Shown here: piece by piece, positions 38,766 through 48,348 of the stretch | Layout: every line of letters starts with the position of its first letter | How positions within the stretch are numbered: the stretch's first letter is position 1 | Assembly (NCBI GenBank): GCA_030407315.1 | Contig: JALQPE010002036.1 | Location: 1 to 60,749 of the forward strand | Direction of reading: 5' to 3' | DNA from: Asparagopsis taxiformis | Taxonomy: Eukaryota > Rhodophyta > Florideophyceae > Bonnemaisoniales > Bonnemaisoniaceae | DNA: 60,749 bases | The notes under the pieces: generated by a model | The model's database searches: none | Told to the model about the DNA's origin: nothing | What the model saw: the letters and a program-made list of their open reading frames with translations, nothing else | Program-made: the position numbers and the translations under genes

Positions 38766-39107
38766 TCACTGAAGCGAAGCAAGCCCGGATCTTATCTCTC
38801 TTTCTACCCCAGCTCTAAGTCTTTTGTTTGTTAGTGAAGGAAATTCGGCTATAACAGAATCAACCGATATGAGACCCTTCCATTCTTTCCTTGAATTCCC
38901 CTTGACCAGAGTTGCTGGTGAGTATCTCCCGTTCCATGCGTTCCCTGATCCACAAACTTCATACCACCTCACTATTAATGTGTTGATGACACCCCCTGTA
39001 TTTCTCTTGCATTCAAGTATTTGTCCCAACCAGAATGGCTGTTTCGCAGTACAACCCTCACCATTGACAGCTACAAAATGATTAATTGAATAGCTAAGAT
39101 TACTCAA
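38766..39107 (-). CDS. C-terminal SH3/Tudor- or BAH-like module of the element 3 transposase (second exon)
   Basis: The 113-codon frame gives HFVAVNGEGCTAKQPFWLGQ, LIVRWYEV, a WNGRYSPATL segment and LISVDSVIAEFPSL. Its frame stays open upstream to an acceptor-like ATTTACAG near 39211 (VCFEYNGIYRPNARSLQWNE), so it is probably joined by splicing to the catalytic part that ends at 39262. The same module closes the protein at 46407-47621. The small beta-rich fold with conserved W and F residues suggests a chromatin-reader or scaffold domain; the exact fold is inference. Confidence 0.62.
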   Translation of the reverse strand: MSNLSYSINHFVAVNGEGCTAKQPFWLGQILECKRNTGGVINTLIVRWYEVCGSGNAWNGRYSPATLVKGNSRKEWKGLISVDSVIAEFPSLTNKRLRAGVEREIRSGLASLQ

Positions 39108-39261
39108 CGGCTCATCATTGTCTTCAAAGCGCTGCTCACTTTCATCATGATCTTCATTCCATTGTAAACTTCGGGCATTTGGGCGATATATGCCATTGTA
39201 CTCGAAGCAAACCTGTAAATTCCAATGAAAGTTTCAGTTCTCTCATTGTATACATGTTCCG

Positions 39262-41541
39262 TCAACTCATAAAGTTCCTGTAATTTGGATGGACTGTTTT
39301 TCTAGTCTCCTCAGACCGCAGACGTTCCAAGACCTCTTTTCTATTCGGAGGAGAAAACGTTTTCGTTCCAGGGGTCATGCAAAGATCAGGAGGACGGATT
39401 GTAAATCCTCGAACACCTGCTGGTTTTGCCTGAAGTTCCTCCCATTGGTCATTGCAAAACACTTTGCACTCGCATGCAGTTATGAAATACATTTTTCCAT
39501 GACCAGAATCAGTCATAGTCCGACCAGAACGATGATTGCATCTGAAAAACCGGAAGTAGCGATACTTTGAAAAATTTTCCACGTTACTGATAGAACTCTG
39601 CTCCTTACAGAGCCCCGAGAAGTTAGCGATGTGAAGCAGTCTAGAAACTGAGGGCTCTGGTGTGTATGATTGACGCAACTCGTGCATGAGATCTTCCATC
39701 GTTACTGCATTGTTCGAACGCAAACGACGAGATGTACAACTAAATGCTTGATCAATATCTGAGTGAGTATGTCCGACGGGAAGGAAGGAAATGTACACTT
39801 CTTTGAAAACTCCCCATGCAACCAGTGATTCTAAATAACAGAATAAGAATCGGTTCTTGTTTTCGCGGGTACAGTTATCCACCTGGAGGTAGAGTGTACC
39901 CTGTAATGACGATCCTGTTGACTTCCTCTGGAGTGTGCGGTGCAAGCATTCAATAATGTGATTTGCACCTGTCTCAAACTCTGATGTCATCGTATACAGA
40001 GAAAGGTGTTTCCTTACGCCGTGTTCTAGAACACCAACCAGTTTGACTTTCAGACTGTGCCCATTTGTTGCCTTGGTGTTCACCGTGAAATGGGGCAGAC
40101 CGTAACCAGACTGGTCCGCTCCATCGATAATCATTGAAGTAAACTGGGATGGAAATAATGCAGCCTGCTCGCATTTACTTTGGTACTCTCTTCTCTCTCT
40201 CGCAACCATTTCGATGTGAGTTTTCCTTCTCGATACCAATGGTTCAGCTTTGGAGGGATCTGACCCGAACTTGGCCAGCGAATCCCGGATATATTCACAT
40301 TCTGTGCACTTGGTAAACCGCTGAACGCGTCTTACTTTCACATGACTGCAAAAAGTTTTCCATGTAGAGTAAAAATAGCTCAGAGATGGTACATTCTGGC
40401 TAGGGTAAAGAATCTTGTGTTGACTTCGAAACATTTCGTAAACAGCCTTCTTTTGGAATAATGGCAAGTGCCTCTCGTTGTTATCGGGCATTCTGTCTCC
40501 TGTAGACTCCGAAAGCCTATCAAGAAAGCAAACAACTGCGTCTCTCTGTTTTGATTTAAAATCCCTGGGATTGGATAGAAGAGAAAGAACCCGCCTACTC
40601 TTGACAGAACTTTGCAGTGATCTTGAAAACTTGAAACATAGCTCTAGAAACCTGTAGCAGACAGGTATGCCTGAAAAGTGGAAAACATTCGAGTTTGGTT
40701 CAAGAAGGCTGTGGAGATAGGTACGTCGTTTCTCTTGATCCCATTGCAATACCCGAAATGCTTCATTCTGGAGGAATATGAGGTCAACATTCTGGAAGCA
40801 CTTTTTTTTTGAACAGCACTTGTTCCCTGCTAAGCGGGATACTGAAACTGTGGAAGCGATGTTCTTCCTACGTTTTTTCATTTCGCTTTCTCTGCCTGAT
40901 TTATTGCTCCGTTCTTGACTTTGGTATGTTTTTCGCTTCTTGAGCATAGAAGGTGATGCGTTTTCGGAGACTGTTTTAGCTTGTCGGAATGGGAGGTTAG
41001 TTTGTTGCGGACATTCTGTCTCCAGCGAGTACGATGTATTGGTCGTGCGAGAATTTGATTCTTGTCGATTGTGGTTTCCACAAGAACTAGCAGAACTCTT
41101 GGAAGCAGAATCAAACCATCGTAGCAAATTTGATTGCACAAATCCAGATTTGGAAGGAAACAAAGTAGCTGATCTGCTTGGGCTCACTAAAGATTGTTTT
41201 GGTTTCTCTGGAAGAAGTCGGTTATTCCTGTGGTTTCTGAGCTTGTCATCGGTATGTTTTCCAGAATTGAAGTTGGGTTCTGAAACGTCAGCGATATTCT
41301 GGGGCGTCTCAGGATGAGATTTCACCTCATAATCACATTTCATACATCTTGAAAGGGAAGAGACAATGATCTCTGCGTGGACTCTCATTTGTTCCCGTAC
41401 GTCTTTAGGAAGTGGTTCTTTTGTTCCCATATTTCGATTTGCACTGCGGGAAAGGGCTGGAGAGACAGGAATGACGTGCTTGCAGATTAATTGGAAAGAG
41501 AAACGATAGATTCTTTCACAGGCATCTGCGGTTTTCAGCAA
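39262..41541 (-). CDS. DUF7869-like DDE transposase of element 3
   Basis: This is a 759-codon frame. The N-terminal third is basic and serine-rich, with a CC..KKCF cysteine cluster and FSGIPVCYRFLELCFKFSR. The catalytic part has IIDGADQSG (about residue 472), LQVDNCTRENKN (about 553) and LPVGHTHSDIDQAF (about 591). This D...DN..REN...GHTH.DID pattern marks a widespread family of transposon-like eukaryotic proteins with a predicted RNase H fold. Treating those acids as the DDE/D triad is inference. A second exon at 38766-39107 adds a C-terminal reader-like domain. The ParB-like/methyltransferase gene lies upstream on the same strand. Confidence 0.72.
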   Translation of the reverse strand: MLKTADACERIYRFSFQLICKHVIPVSPALSRSANRNMGTKEPLPKDVREQMRVHAEIIVSSLSRCMKCDYEVKSHPETPQNIADVSEPNFNSGKHTDDKLRNHRNNRLLPEKPKQSLVSPSRSATLFPSKSGFVQSNLLRWFDSASKSSASSCGNHNRQESNSRTTNTSYSLETECPQQTNLPFRQAKTVSENASPSMLKKRKTYQSQERSNKSGRESEMKKRRKNIASTVSVSRLAGNKCCSKKKCFQNVDLIFLQNEAFRVLQWDQEKRRTYLHSLLEPNSNVFHFSGIPVCYRFLELCFKFSRSLQSSVKSRRVLSLLSNPRDFKSKQRDAVVCFLDRLSESTGDRMPDNNERHLPLFQKKAVYEMFRSQHKILYPSQNVPSLSYFYSTWKTFCSHVKVRRVQRFTKCTECEYIRDSLAKFGSDPSKAEPLVSRRKTHIEMVARERREYQSKCEQAALFPSQFTSMIIDGADQSGYGLPHFTVNTKATNGHSLKVKLVGVLEHGVRKHLSLYTMTSEFETGANHIIECLHRTLQRKSTGSSLQGTLYLQVDNCTRENKNRFLFCYLESLVAWGVFKEVYISFLPVGHTHSDIDQAFSCTSRRLRSNNAVTMEDLMHELRQSYTPEPSVSRLLHIANFSGLCKEQSSISNVENFSKYRYFRFFRCNHRSGRTMTDSGHGKMYFITACECKVFCNDQWEELQAKPAGVRGFTIRPPDLCMTPGTKTFSPPNRKEVLERLRSEETRKTVHPNYRNFMS

Positions 41542-42466
41542 GAAAAAAAGACACGAGGAAACTTTGGGTGTGAGAAAAGGTTCCTAGAACGAATGAGGAA
41601 ATCTATGAAATGTACATGTTTGTATTCTGGTAGATAAGGGGACCATATTCATCAACTGCCGCCAAAATTTCCAGAGCACTCCTTCAATCACTTACATGTT
41701 GATCTGTTGGAGTTAAATTAAATTGCAAGCCTTGCAGAAGAAATCTTACCTTCAGGAGGAAATCAGTGAAACGGTATGATTCTGGCACGTCAAGAATTCT
41801 GCCACAGTGCGTATCTGCTGCTGTTGAACGTTTTAAAGAATTCTGATGCTATCGAAAAGCCCCTTTAGCACACTGAACTGTTTCTGTGATGGTGCACCAG
41901 CCGGTCTTATACGTTCGCAAATCTGTGGTGTGCATGTTAGTATCAATTTATCACTTAAAATTTTATCTAGCTGGTCGGCAGAAAGCGCTACCTTCTTAAA
42001 GAATCAACCAGCTGCTGAGTACGAGACTGCGTTCAACCATTCATAATTTGTGAATCGTTTCTCAAAAGTTTTCCATATTCTGAATGATCGGTCCCATCTT
42101 CCTATGTTCATGTAGTACTGGTCATGTTTTTCTCTCCCAAACCAGGAGCCTCTGGACACATAGGAGAGTAGGTATGTATATCTAGAGGGAAGAAATCACT
42201 CTATCCCGGGTTGAGACAGGACTATTACTTGCCTGCCATGGAGTGAAAAGGCGTTCTTCTTTGTTACTATCGATGAGGAGTCAATTGTAGAACCTGGCAC
42301 CTGAATCTGGTGTGAATTCGATAGTGGCAGTGATTCTAATCTTGAAAGAATGATCATTTCAGTGTGCGAGGCTTGGTACTAGAACGGAAAGTATCAAATG
42401 AAGTTTGATGTCTTTGCACCCTCTAGATCTGATTTCAAAGAAACTAAAGATGAAATTTCCGATTTC
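41542..42466. other. Intergenic, no gene seen
   Basis: About 920 bp between the 3' end of the ParB-methyltransferase gene and the start of the transposase gene. AT-rich, with no credible frame or array. Confidence 0.5.
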
Positions 42467-45394
42467 TCATGCAGCTCGTTCTGTAGAATCAATAGATTTC
42501 ATTCTTCGAGCATCCCAAGCGAAAAATCCCTCTATTCCACCAAGTGTTTCCGGCGGTGTTTCGATGCCGCCGTATTTGTAGGGGTATTTGATACTTTTAG
42601 CTTCTGGTAGCACTTGGAACGCGTAACATGAAACCAACTGTTCATTGACTCTTTGGAAATTGGCAAGAGGACTGTTGTGTATCGAAAAACAGAACATCTC
42701 CTCCGGAATTGTCGGGTTCTGTATAGTTGCGCTACCGACAACTACATCCCCTATAAGAAGAAGTGCTCTATCTCCACCTTTGACCACACATGAAGATTCA
42801 TCCATTCCCTTTTCCGCCTGGGACTCCCTGTGATTTTGCAGTGATCTTCCGGAAGCCGTAGTATCTTTCACCAGATTTGGATCAATCTTTCTTTTCTTCG
42901 TGAAGCACTGGTTTTTCTCCGCTTCCTGATAGAAAATTTGGGCCACAAGACGAAGCCTTTCGTGAGCTAGGCGGAACGTATTTGCGCTAGATTCCACTAC
43001 AGTGCAAGACCGTGCGGTTCGAAGCGAAGCAATGGCTGACGTAAATGTACCAGCGTACATATCCAGAATGTTACCTCGTTCTGGTGAGAAAGTAGTTATT
43101 ATCTCAGCAAGAAGTCCAATATTCTTCTCCTCAGTGAGAACTGGAGATTTTGAACCTGGCTTTAGAAGCTTCTCCTTTGAAACTGGAATGCTAGAGAGAG
43201 CAGCGAACTTCCTTTTCTCTTTTGAGGGAATGAAATTATATGGACTGGAAAGATCTGGTTTGAAACCATCTCTTCTTGTTCCTGGAGCCCTAGCCAGTAC
43301 TGCGAAGTCACACCCGTTCTGGGGAACGTCGTTACCCCTGTGGTGCTGGACTGTTTTCGTATCTTTCATCATCACATACGGGTATTCTGGTCCAACGAAT
43401 CCGATTTTTCTGAGCTCATCGTAGAATTTCTCGAAGTTCCGGAATGAGACAAAGGAAAAAAACCATCCACCGGGTTTCAACACTCTTCTAGCAAACTGAC
43501 AAACCGCTTTGATCTCATCATCTCCTATGAAGTTGTCATAAGAAGCAGACCGAACCGAGGTGGATTTCGGTGTTCCATATGGCGGATCAGTGAGAATCAT
43601 GTCAAAAAGCTCAGATTCATCTGTCCATACAGTCTTATCAAACAGTTGCCATTTCATTTGATGACAGCTTATCTTCATCTCCTTCAAATAGTCAGTCTTG
43701 TCTTCCTCAAGGGCGAAGCTTTCAGATCCTTTCTTTCTTGTATTCAGGCGTTCAGAGTTAGCACTCGAGACAGGGGGATTTGTGTGTTTTCCTGAAATCT
43801 TATTGTTCTGGTATTTTTCCAGGTCGACATCATTCTGAGCACTTCTAGGCGAGTTTGAATCAACTTGCTCAGTATACTGGTCTGCATTTGAATTGGTGTT
43901 CACAACTTTCTCTGGCAAGGGTTCCTTGCCTGACTGTATAACAGAAGTGTCTGTATGTATGCTCCGATTCTTTTCTATAATTTGTTCTTCCGATTCCGTT
44001 CCCGTACAGGCTAAATTTTTCCCATCACAATTTTCTGAATCAGTCTCTGTTCCATCTTTGACCTCCATTGAGTGAGCTTCAGAGTACTTTCGCTCTTTTA
44101 GTGGAGCAGTTTCGGGACATATCTTTCTGTACTGGTGAAGAAGAGTTTTTAAGATGTCATGGTCATTTCCAGAATTTGCAGTAACTTCCTCATCGAGTTT
44201 AGATGATTGGAGCAAATTTGTTCTGGTTACTTCCATTCCAGCCGGCCATGATTCACTTTCTATGAGTAATTCGAACTTCCTTGCCTCACTCATTGCAGAA
44301 CAGGCCTTGACATACTGTTCTGCAGCAATTTTATATGAGACAGGTTTGAACTTGTTCATTCTGCACACATCACGAAGTCTATACAGCGTATTTATCTGGT
44401 TTTGTTCAGAGTCTGCTCCACTGGCATTCATGAAGTTTGTTGCAGACTTAATAGTAGTAATGTTGATGAAGTTCCGGTAGACCCGAAAGTCAACCAGTCC
44501 AGAAATGTGCGAGGTCCTACCAGAACGATCTGATTCTGACGCAGTCAGTTCTGGGTGCTCAGAGTTCATGATATGACCAATCTCCTCAATTACCGAAACT
44601 GGAAGACGGACTGAAGTCGCTGCTGTTTGCTTTGTGGTATTGTCCTTGAGATGAGTGCAGCCGTCAAAGGCAGAGGCAATTTCTTTAGCTGTTGGTTGCT
44701 TCCCATTCTTCATACTTTTGAGACGATCAGCCTCTTTCCGGAGGCCAGAAAGCATATCATAGAATGTTGTTTCAATGTAGAAAGCGGAGTTGTGCTTGTT
44801 GTTCTGGTGTCTTCCGAGTTGTCTAAGAACCTGTAGATTTTGGCCACCTTTGAGGACTGTAACCGGCCAGAGAAATGACTCCCACGTTTCCGGATTTTCT
44901 TCCATGAGCTCCAGGATAGCCGTAAGCCTGTGCATTCCGTCTACTACCCCATACCAGACAGCTCGAGACTCTTCCTTCTCTTTCGCTTGTGATTCCGACA
45001 TTGGATGCCGGTTGTTATGAGGACCAGTTTTGAAGTGGTCTACAACGTGTCTTTTCAATCCACCTGTCAAGGCAACAACAACGGCATTATCAGAACCAGC
45101 CACAAATCCACCACCAGAATTGAGGTCAAAAGCAACGCCCGAACGATTCGAAATTTTGTTTCCAAATACACATTTGAGTCTATCAACTCCAGAACGAACA
45201 AGATCTCTTACGCAGGTTAGAGGAATACAAGCATGTGGGTCTACACGAGTGTTAACAGACCCCTCCATAACGTCGGAGAAAAGAGGTGTTGATGCATTCT
45301 GGTTGACACTAGAATGAGGGGTTCTCATCGAAGAGTTCCTTAAGTTCTTCCCCTTCATAGCCAAATGAATTTCGTAGCCAAGTAAATTTTGCAA
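42467..45394 (-). CDS. ParB-like/DNA amino-methyltransferase fusion of element 3
   Basis: One 975-codon frame. Residues about 30-260 form a ParB-like domain: CIPLTCVRDLVRSGVDRL, the signature VVDGMHRLTAI (about 152) and a helical follow-on. A Ser/Thr-rich linker leads to a methyltransferase with motif IV FDMILTDPPYGTP (about 605), RVLKPGGWFFSFVSF, and then the SAM-binding motif NILDMYAGTFTSAIA (about 777) with CTVVESS. Motif IV before motif I is the order of beta-class N4-cytosine or N6-adenine DNA methyltransferases of bacteria and phages, which are rare in eukaryotes. A C-terminal module (TPPETLGG, then FAWDARRMKS, about 946) recurs in element 4. Catalytic residues are present. The base modified cannot be told from sequence. 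Confidence 0.86.
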   Translation of the reverse strand: MQNLLGYEIHLAMKGKNLRNSSMRTPHSSVNQNASTPLFSDVMEGSVNTRVDPHACIPLTCVRDLVRSGVDRLKCVFGNKISNRSGVAFDLNSGGGFVAGSDNAVVVALTGGLKRHVVDHFKTGPHNNRHPMSESQAKEKEESRAVWYGVVDGMHRLTAILELMEENPETWESFLWPVTVLKGGQNLQVLRQLGRHQNNKHNSAFYIETTFYDMLSGLRKEADRLKSMKNGKQPTAKEIASAFDGCTHLKDNTTKQTAATSVRLPVSVIEEIGHIMNSEHPELTASESDRSGRTSHISGLVDFRVYRNFINITTIKSATNFMNASGADSEQNQINTLYRLRDVCRMNKFKPVSYKIAAEQYVKACSAMSEARKFELLIESESWPAGMEVTRTNLLQSSKLDEEVTANSGNDHDILKTLLHQYRKICPETAPLKERKYSEAHSMEVKDGTETDSENCDGKNLACTGTESEEQIIEKNRSIHTDTSVIQSGKEPLPEKVVNTNSNADQYTEQVDSNSPRSAQNDVDLEKYQNNKISGKHTNPPVSSANSERLNTRKKGSESFALEEDKTDYLKEMKISCHQMKWQLFDKTVWTDESELFDMILTDPPYGTPKSTSVRSASYDNFIGDDEIKAVCQFARRVLKPGGWFFSFVSFRNFEKFYDELRKIGFVGPEYPYVMMKDTKTVQHHRGNDVPQNGCDFAVLARAPGTRRDGFKPDLSSPYNFIPSKEKRKFAALSSIPVSKEKLLKPGSKSPVLTEEKNIGLLAEIITTFSPERGNILDMYAGTFTSAIASLRTARSCTVVESSANTFRLAHERLRLVAQIFYQEAEKNQCFTKKRKIDPNLVKDTTASGRSLQNHRESQAEKGMDESSCVVKGGDRALLLIGDVVVGSATIQNPTIPEEMFCFSIHNSPLANFQRVNEQLVSCYAFQVLPEAKSIKYPYKYGGIETPPETLGGIEGFFAWDARRMKSIDSTERAA

Positions 45395-46406
45395 ATCCCC
45401 GTAAGAACCAAGAGGATAATCTGGCAGTTCTGATACTTACTCGGCGGCTAGCTAGGAAATATCAACATTACCCAGAAGTGGAGTATTTTGTAATTTGTTT
45501 TGTTCTAAGAAACGACTAGTTTCATCCAATAATTGATTGGATCCATTCCTATATCTCCTGGCCCATTCAAATATGTTAACGTCATCCCTTCTCAACTCTG
45601 ATGATAAGCTCTTCTTTCTCCAAACGCTACTATTTCATCAACCACAGCTAATCATACAACACACCAGAATTGCACGGAACAGAACGTAAATACACAAAAG
45701 ACTATTTGATTAAAGGATATCAGGGGTTGCTGATCACAAGAGTGGCTAAAGCCTCTGTGTAACACAGGAATTGAACCACAGGTGTTATGCAGTTGAATTT
45801 AGGGTTTCACATATGTGTCAATGAGAGGAGCAAAATATTTGTATTTCATCAATATCAGTATGATCATATTACTGGCCCGGTGAATCTATACACAGTAGTT
45901 ATTTACAGTCAAAATGATTCACAAATTTGAAAAATCTGATTCGCTACAGAAAAACCAGTACAAAACCAGCTTATACATTCACCTGTCAGCTTCACTGAGA
46001 AGGGTACGTATGATAGATATTATCTGTTGCTATCCATACACATGCGTTCTAAGGAGACACGTGTTTGGAACATCTTCCAGCTATTCATCCGAATATCAAT
46101 ATCTGTGAATAGGTCAATGAGGCTGTACGGATGATATTTGTTTCCGAGCTAAGCAAGTGTGTAAAATATCCTTCCACAGGAGTGGTGGAATCTATACTTA
46201 GAAGTAGAGTAAAGAACAATTCAATTTAGATATACAGCGCGGTTCTCACTACCACTACTTTCATTTAAAGGAAGATCGATATGAGTGGATTAATAATCAT
46301 TCCCTTTCGCATACTAGCTATCAACTGTACAACCTCGAGTCGAAGTGGTAGCTGAAAACATCGAACAACTTGTCGATATCCTAATCCATTGCGTTGAAAG
46401 AACAAC
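45395..46406. promoter_or_regulatory. Divergent intergenic region of element 3
   Basis: About 1 kb separates the start of the minus-strand ParB-methyltransferase gene from the start of the plus-strand H3-mimic gene, so it must hold both promoters. It is AT-rich. Small palindromes such as CACATATGTG occur, but I see no array. Confidence 0.45.
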
Positions 46407-47621
46407 ATGTCGACAAAACCAAGACGCTCAGGTCGCAGAAGTGTATCTGCACGTGAAAACCTTGTTCGGAAGCAGAGGGCCACAAAAGCTCCTCGCAATA
46501 CTGCTTCCAGAGCTCGGAAAACAACTGCCTCAAAAGCTCCACGGAAGTCATTTCTGACAAGAAAATCAATCCAAAATTTGACCCAAAATATCCGAGATTC
46601 ATCACCTGGACATCGAACACCAAATTCTGAGGCGGCATCCTCATCACGTACAATTTCAGAGCACATATTTCCTTCTCCAGCACCTTCCGCGCCGCCCTCA
46701 CCAAGCCCAGTACGTCCCACATCTCCCATTGCGCTTGTAAATCCAAATCACCCCGCTGTTAGGTCAACCGTACCGGTGACTGCGCACATCGTTACAAAAC
46801 GGAATATTGATCGTCACCGAAAGACCCCAGCCAATGTCCTTACAAATCGGAAAAGAAGACTGCAGGATTTACTCTCCAATGATCCGAAAAACTGGAAGTG
46901 CTGTTCTCCTCGCGGTGGCCAGAGCTGCTTTGCTAAGATGGACTTACAAAAGCTAAGAGAAGACGCAAAGGTTTTACTACGCGGAAGCGAGGACGTGCGT
47001 GGAAATGCTTTGAACAAAATGGCAGCTTTGAATAGAAAAGGGGAAAAAGTTCTGGTGTATCAGGGTCTAGAAGTCTGTTATGAGTTTTTGAGTGTCGCAT
47101 TTCGATTTTCGAGATGGATGCAGGGTCGTAGGAGAGGTATTCCATCTTTGACAACTGGAAGTCGTCACCAGCGCTCAATGAGGACAATGATACGACCAAT
47201 AACAGTCTGCACTCCACCAAATAGTGACTCATTAGCACATCCTATTGTGCAGACAACTCTTGAAAGTAATTTCATGGATCATGTATACATCAGAGACCAC
47301 TTCGTGGCCGTAGTTGGAGACCAATGTGATTCAAAAGAACCATTCTGGCTAGCCAGAATTGTTTCTCATCATACTGAAAACAAATCATTTTCGGGATTGA
47401 TTGTTGCGTGGTACGGAAGAGAGGGAGACGATACGTACAAAAGCAAGTACAAAAATCTTAATAGGCTCACAAACAGTGGAGCAGATTCTCCCTGGACATC
47501 GGAAATTGCCGCATCGTCTATACTAACGACTTTCAAAAACTTGTCTGATGACAAAACAATTCTTGCAGAGGACATAACACGTATCAAAGAAGGTCTGCTA
47601 CGATTCACTATGGACAAATAG
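46407..47621 (+). CDS. Histone H3 tail-like protein with transposase N-module and reader-like domain, lacking DDE core
   Basis: The ATG is at 46407, 404 residues. Residues 36-47, ARKTTASKAPRK, match H3 residues 7-18 (ARKSTGGKAPRK) with three conservative changes. Residues 23-33, QRATKAPRNTA, match H3 19-29 (QLATKAARKSA). After a Ser/Pro linker comes the cysteine module seen in the transposase at 39262-41541 (NWKCCSPRGGQSCFAK, YQGLEVCYEFLSVAFRFSR). The C-terminus has the module of 38766-39107 (DHFVAVVGDQCDSKEPFWLA, LIVAWYGREG). The whole catalytic core (DGADQ, DNC.REN, GHTH) is absent. It may be a regulator or repressor derived from the transposase, or a domesticated host gene. Whether the tail is modified by histone enzymes is unknown. 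Confidence 0.72.
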   Translation: MSTKPRRSGRRSVSARENLVRKQRATKAPRNTASRARKTTASKAPRKSFLTRKSIQNLTQNIRDSSPGHRTPNSEAASSSRTISEHIFPSPAPSAPPSPSPVRPTSPIALVNPNHPAVRSTVPVTAHIVTKRNIDRHRKTPANVLTNRKRRLQDLLSNDPKNWKCCSPRGGQSCFAKMDLQKLREDAKVLLRGSEDVRGNALNKMAALNRKGEKVLVYQGLEVCYEFLSVAFRFSRWMQGRRRGIPSLTTGSRHQRSMRTMIRPITVCTPPNSDSLAHPIVQTTLESNFMDHVYIRDHFVAVVGDQCDSKEPFWLARIVSHHTENKSFSGLIVAWYGREGDDTYKSKYKNLNRLTNSGADSPWTSEIAASSILTTFKNLSDDKTILAEDITRIKEGLLRFTMDK

Positions 47622-47699
47622 TAACTTTCGCATGAGACAAAGAAAGAAAATATCTCATCTTCTATCCCTTCTATATACTGAATACAATTCAAACGATAA

Positions 47700-48348
47700 A
47701 ACGTGTCTATTTCCTTCCCACCTGTTCCGGTAGCTACACTCAGAGTCACACTGTGCGTCTATCTGCACTGCAGACAACTAAGTGCACCCGACGTGTTCCG
47801 CTCATTGTTACGTCGTGAGGAGACGAACCGACATTCCCATGGACACACTGCGGAGGATATGGTGCGTGTGCAAGGAAGAGATCAAGGCGATTGTAGGCAT
47901 GCTGGAGAACAACTGCCTAGTGACCACTGATAGGGAGGTGGGCGGTGCGGGTAGTAAGTGGTACGGATTGGGCGTTCATGACCTGGTGCTTGATGTAGGC
48001 GAAGGTTGGCGAGAAAGTAGACGCAGATATTCATGTGGTATGGTCGAATGCTGGAGAGTAATGGAGAGGAGTTTAAGAATACGCAGGATTACGATATTCA
48101 ATAGACACGATGCGACAATGAAATCGCTGAATGTTACGTGGAGGAAAACGTCTTATGGCCTCTTGTTTGTACGGATAGGACAGATGAGGCGATGCAACTG
48201 GGCACTGACTATCGTTGGATTCAGAAGATCAACAATTATTGAATGTCAAGAGCCGTTCAAATTGGTCATATGTAATCTCAAGAAGCTAAGTGACCATAAC
48301 ATCAAACATAATGATGCCACGTTGAGAACCGTTGCGAGCGAAGTCTAA
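47700..48348 (+). pseudogene. NB-ARC-type winged-helix fragment
   Basis: The frame 47782-48348 contains IPMDTLRRIWCVCKEEIKAI, LENNCLVTTDREVG and YGLGVHDLVLDVG. These resemble the winged-helix segment after NB-ARC ATPase cores (usually IP...L..LW, L...SLV, LHDL..DY). The preceding sequence in another frame (VATLRVTLCVYL) suggests a decayed upstream part. No P-loop is present, so it is a fragment. Similarity is by motif only. Confidence 0.4.

Noticed and set aside
45735..45800. Possible minus-strand tRNA from a B-box-like GGTTCAATTCC
   Set aside because: No A box at the right distance and no cloverleaf could be drawn.
47782..48348. Complete NB-ARC (STAND) gene
   Set aside because: No P-loop, sensor or repeat domain; only a winged-helix-like segment remains.
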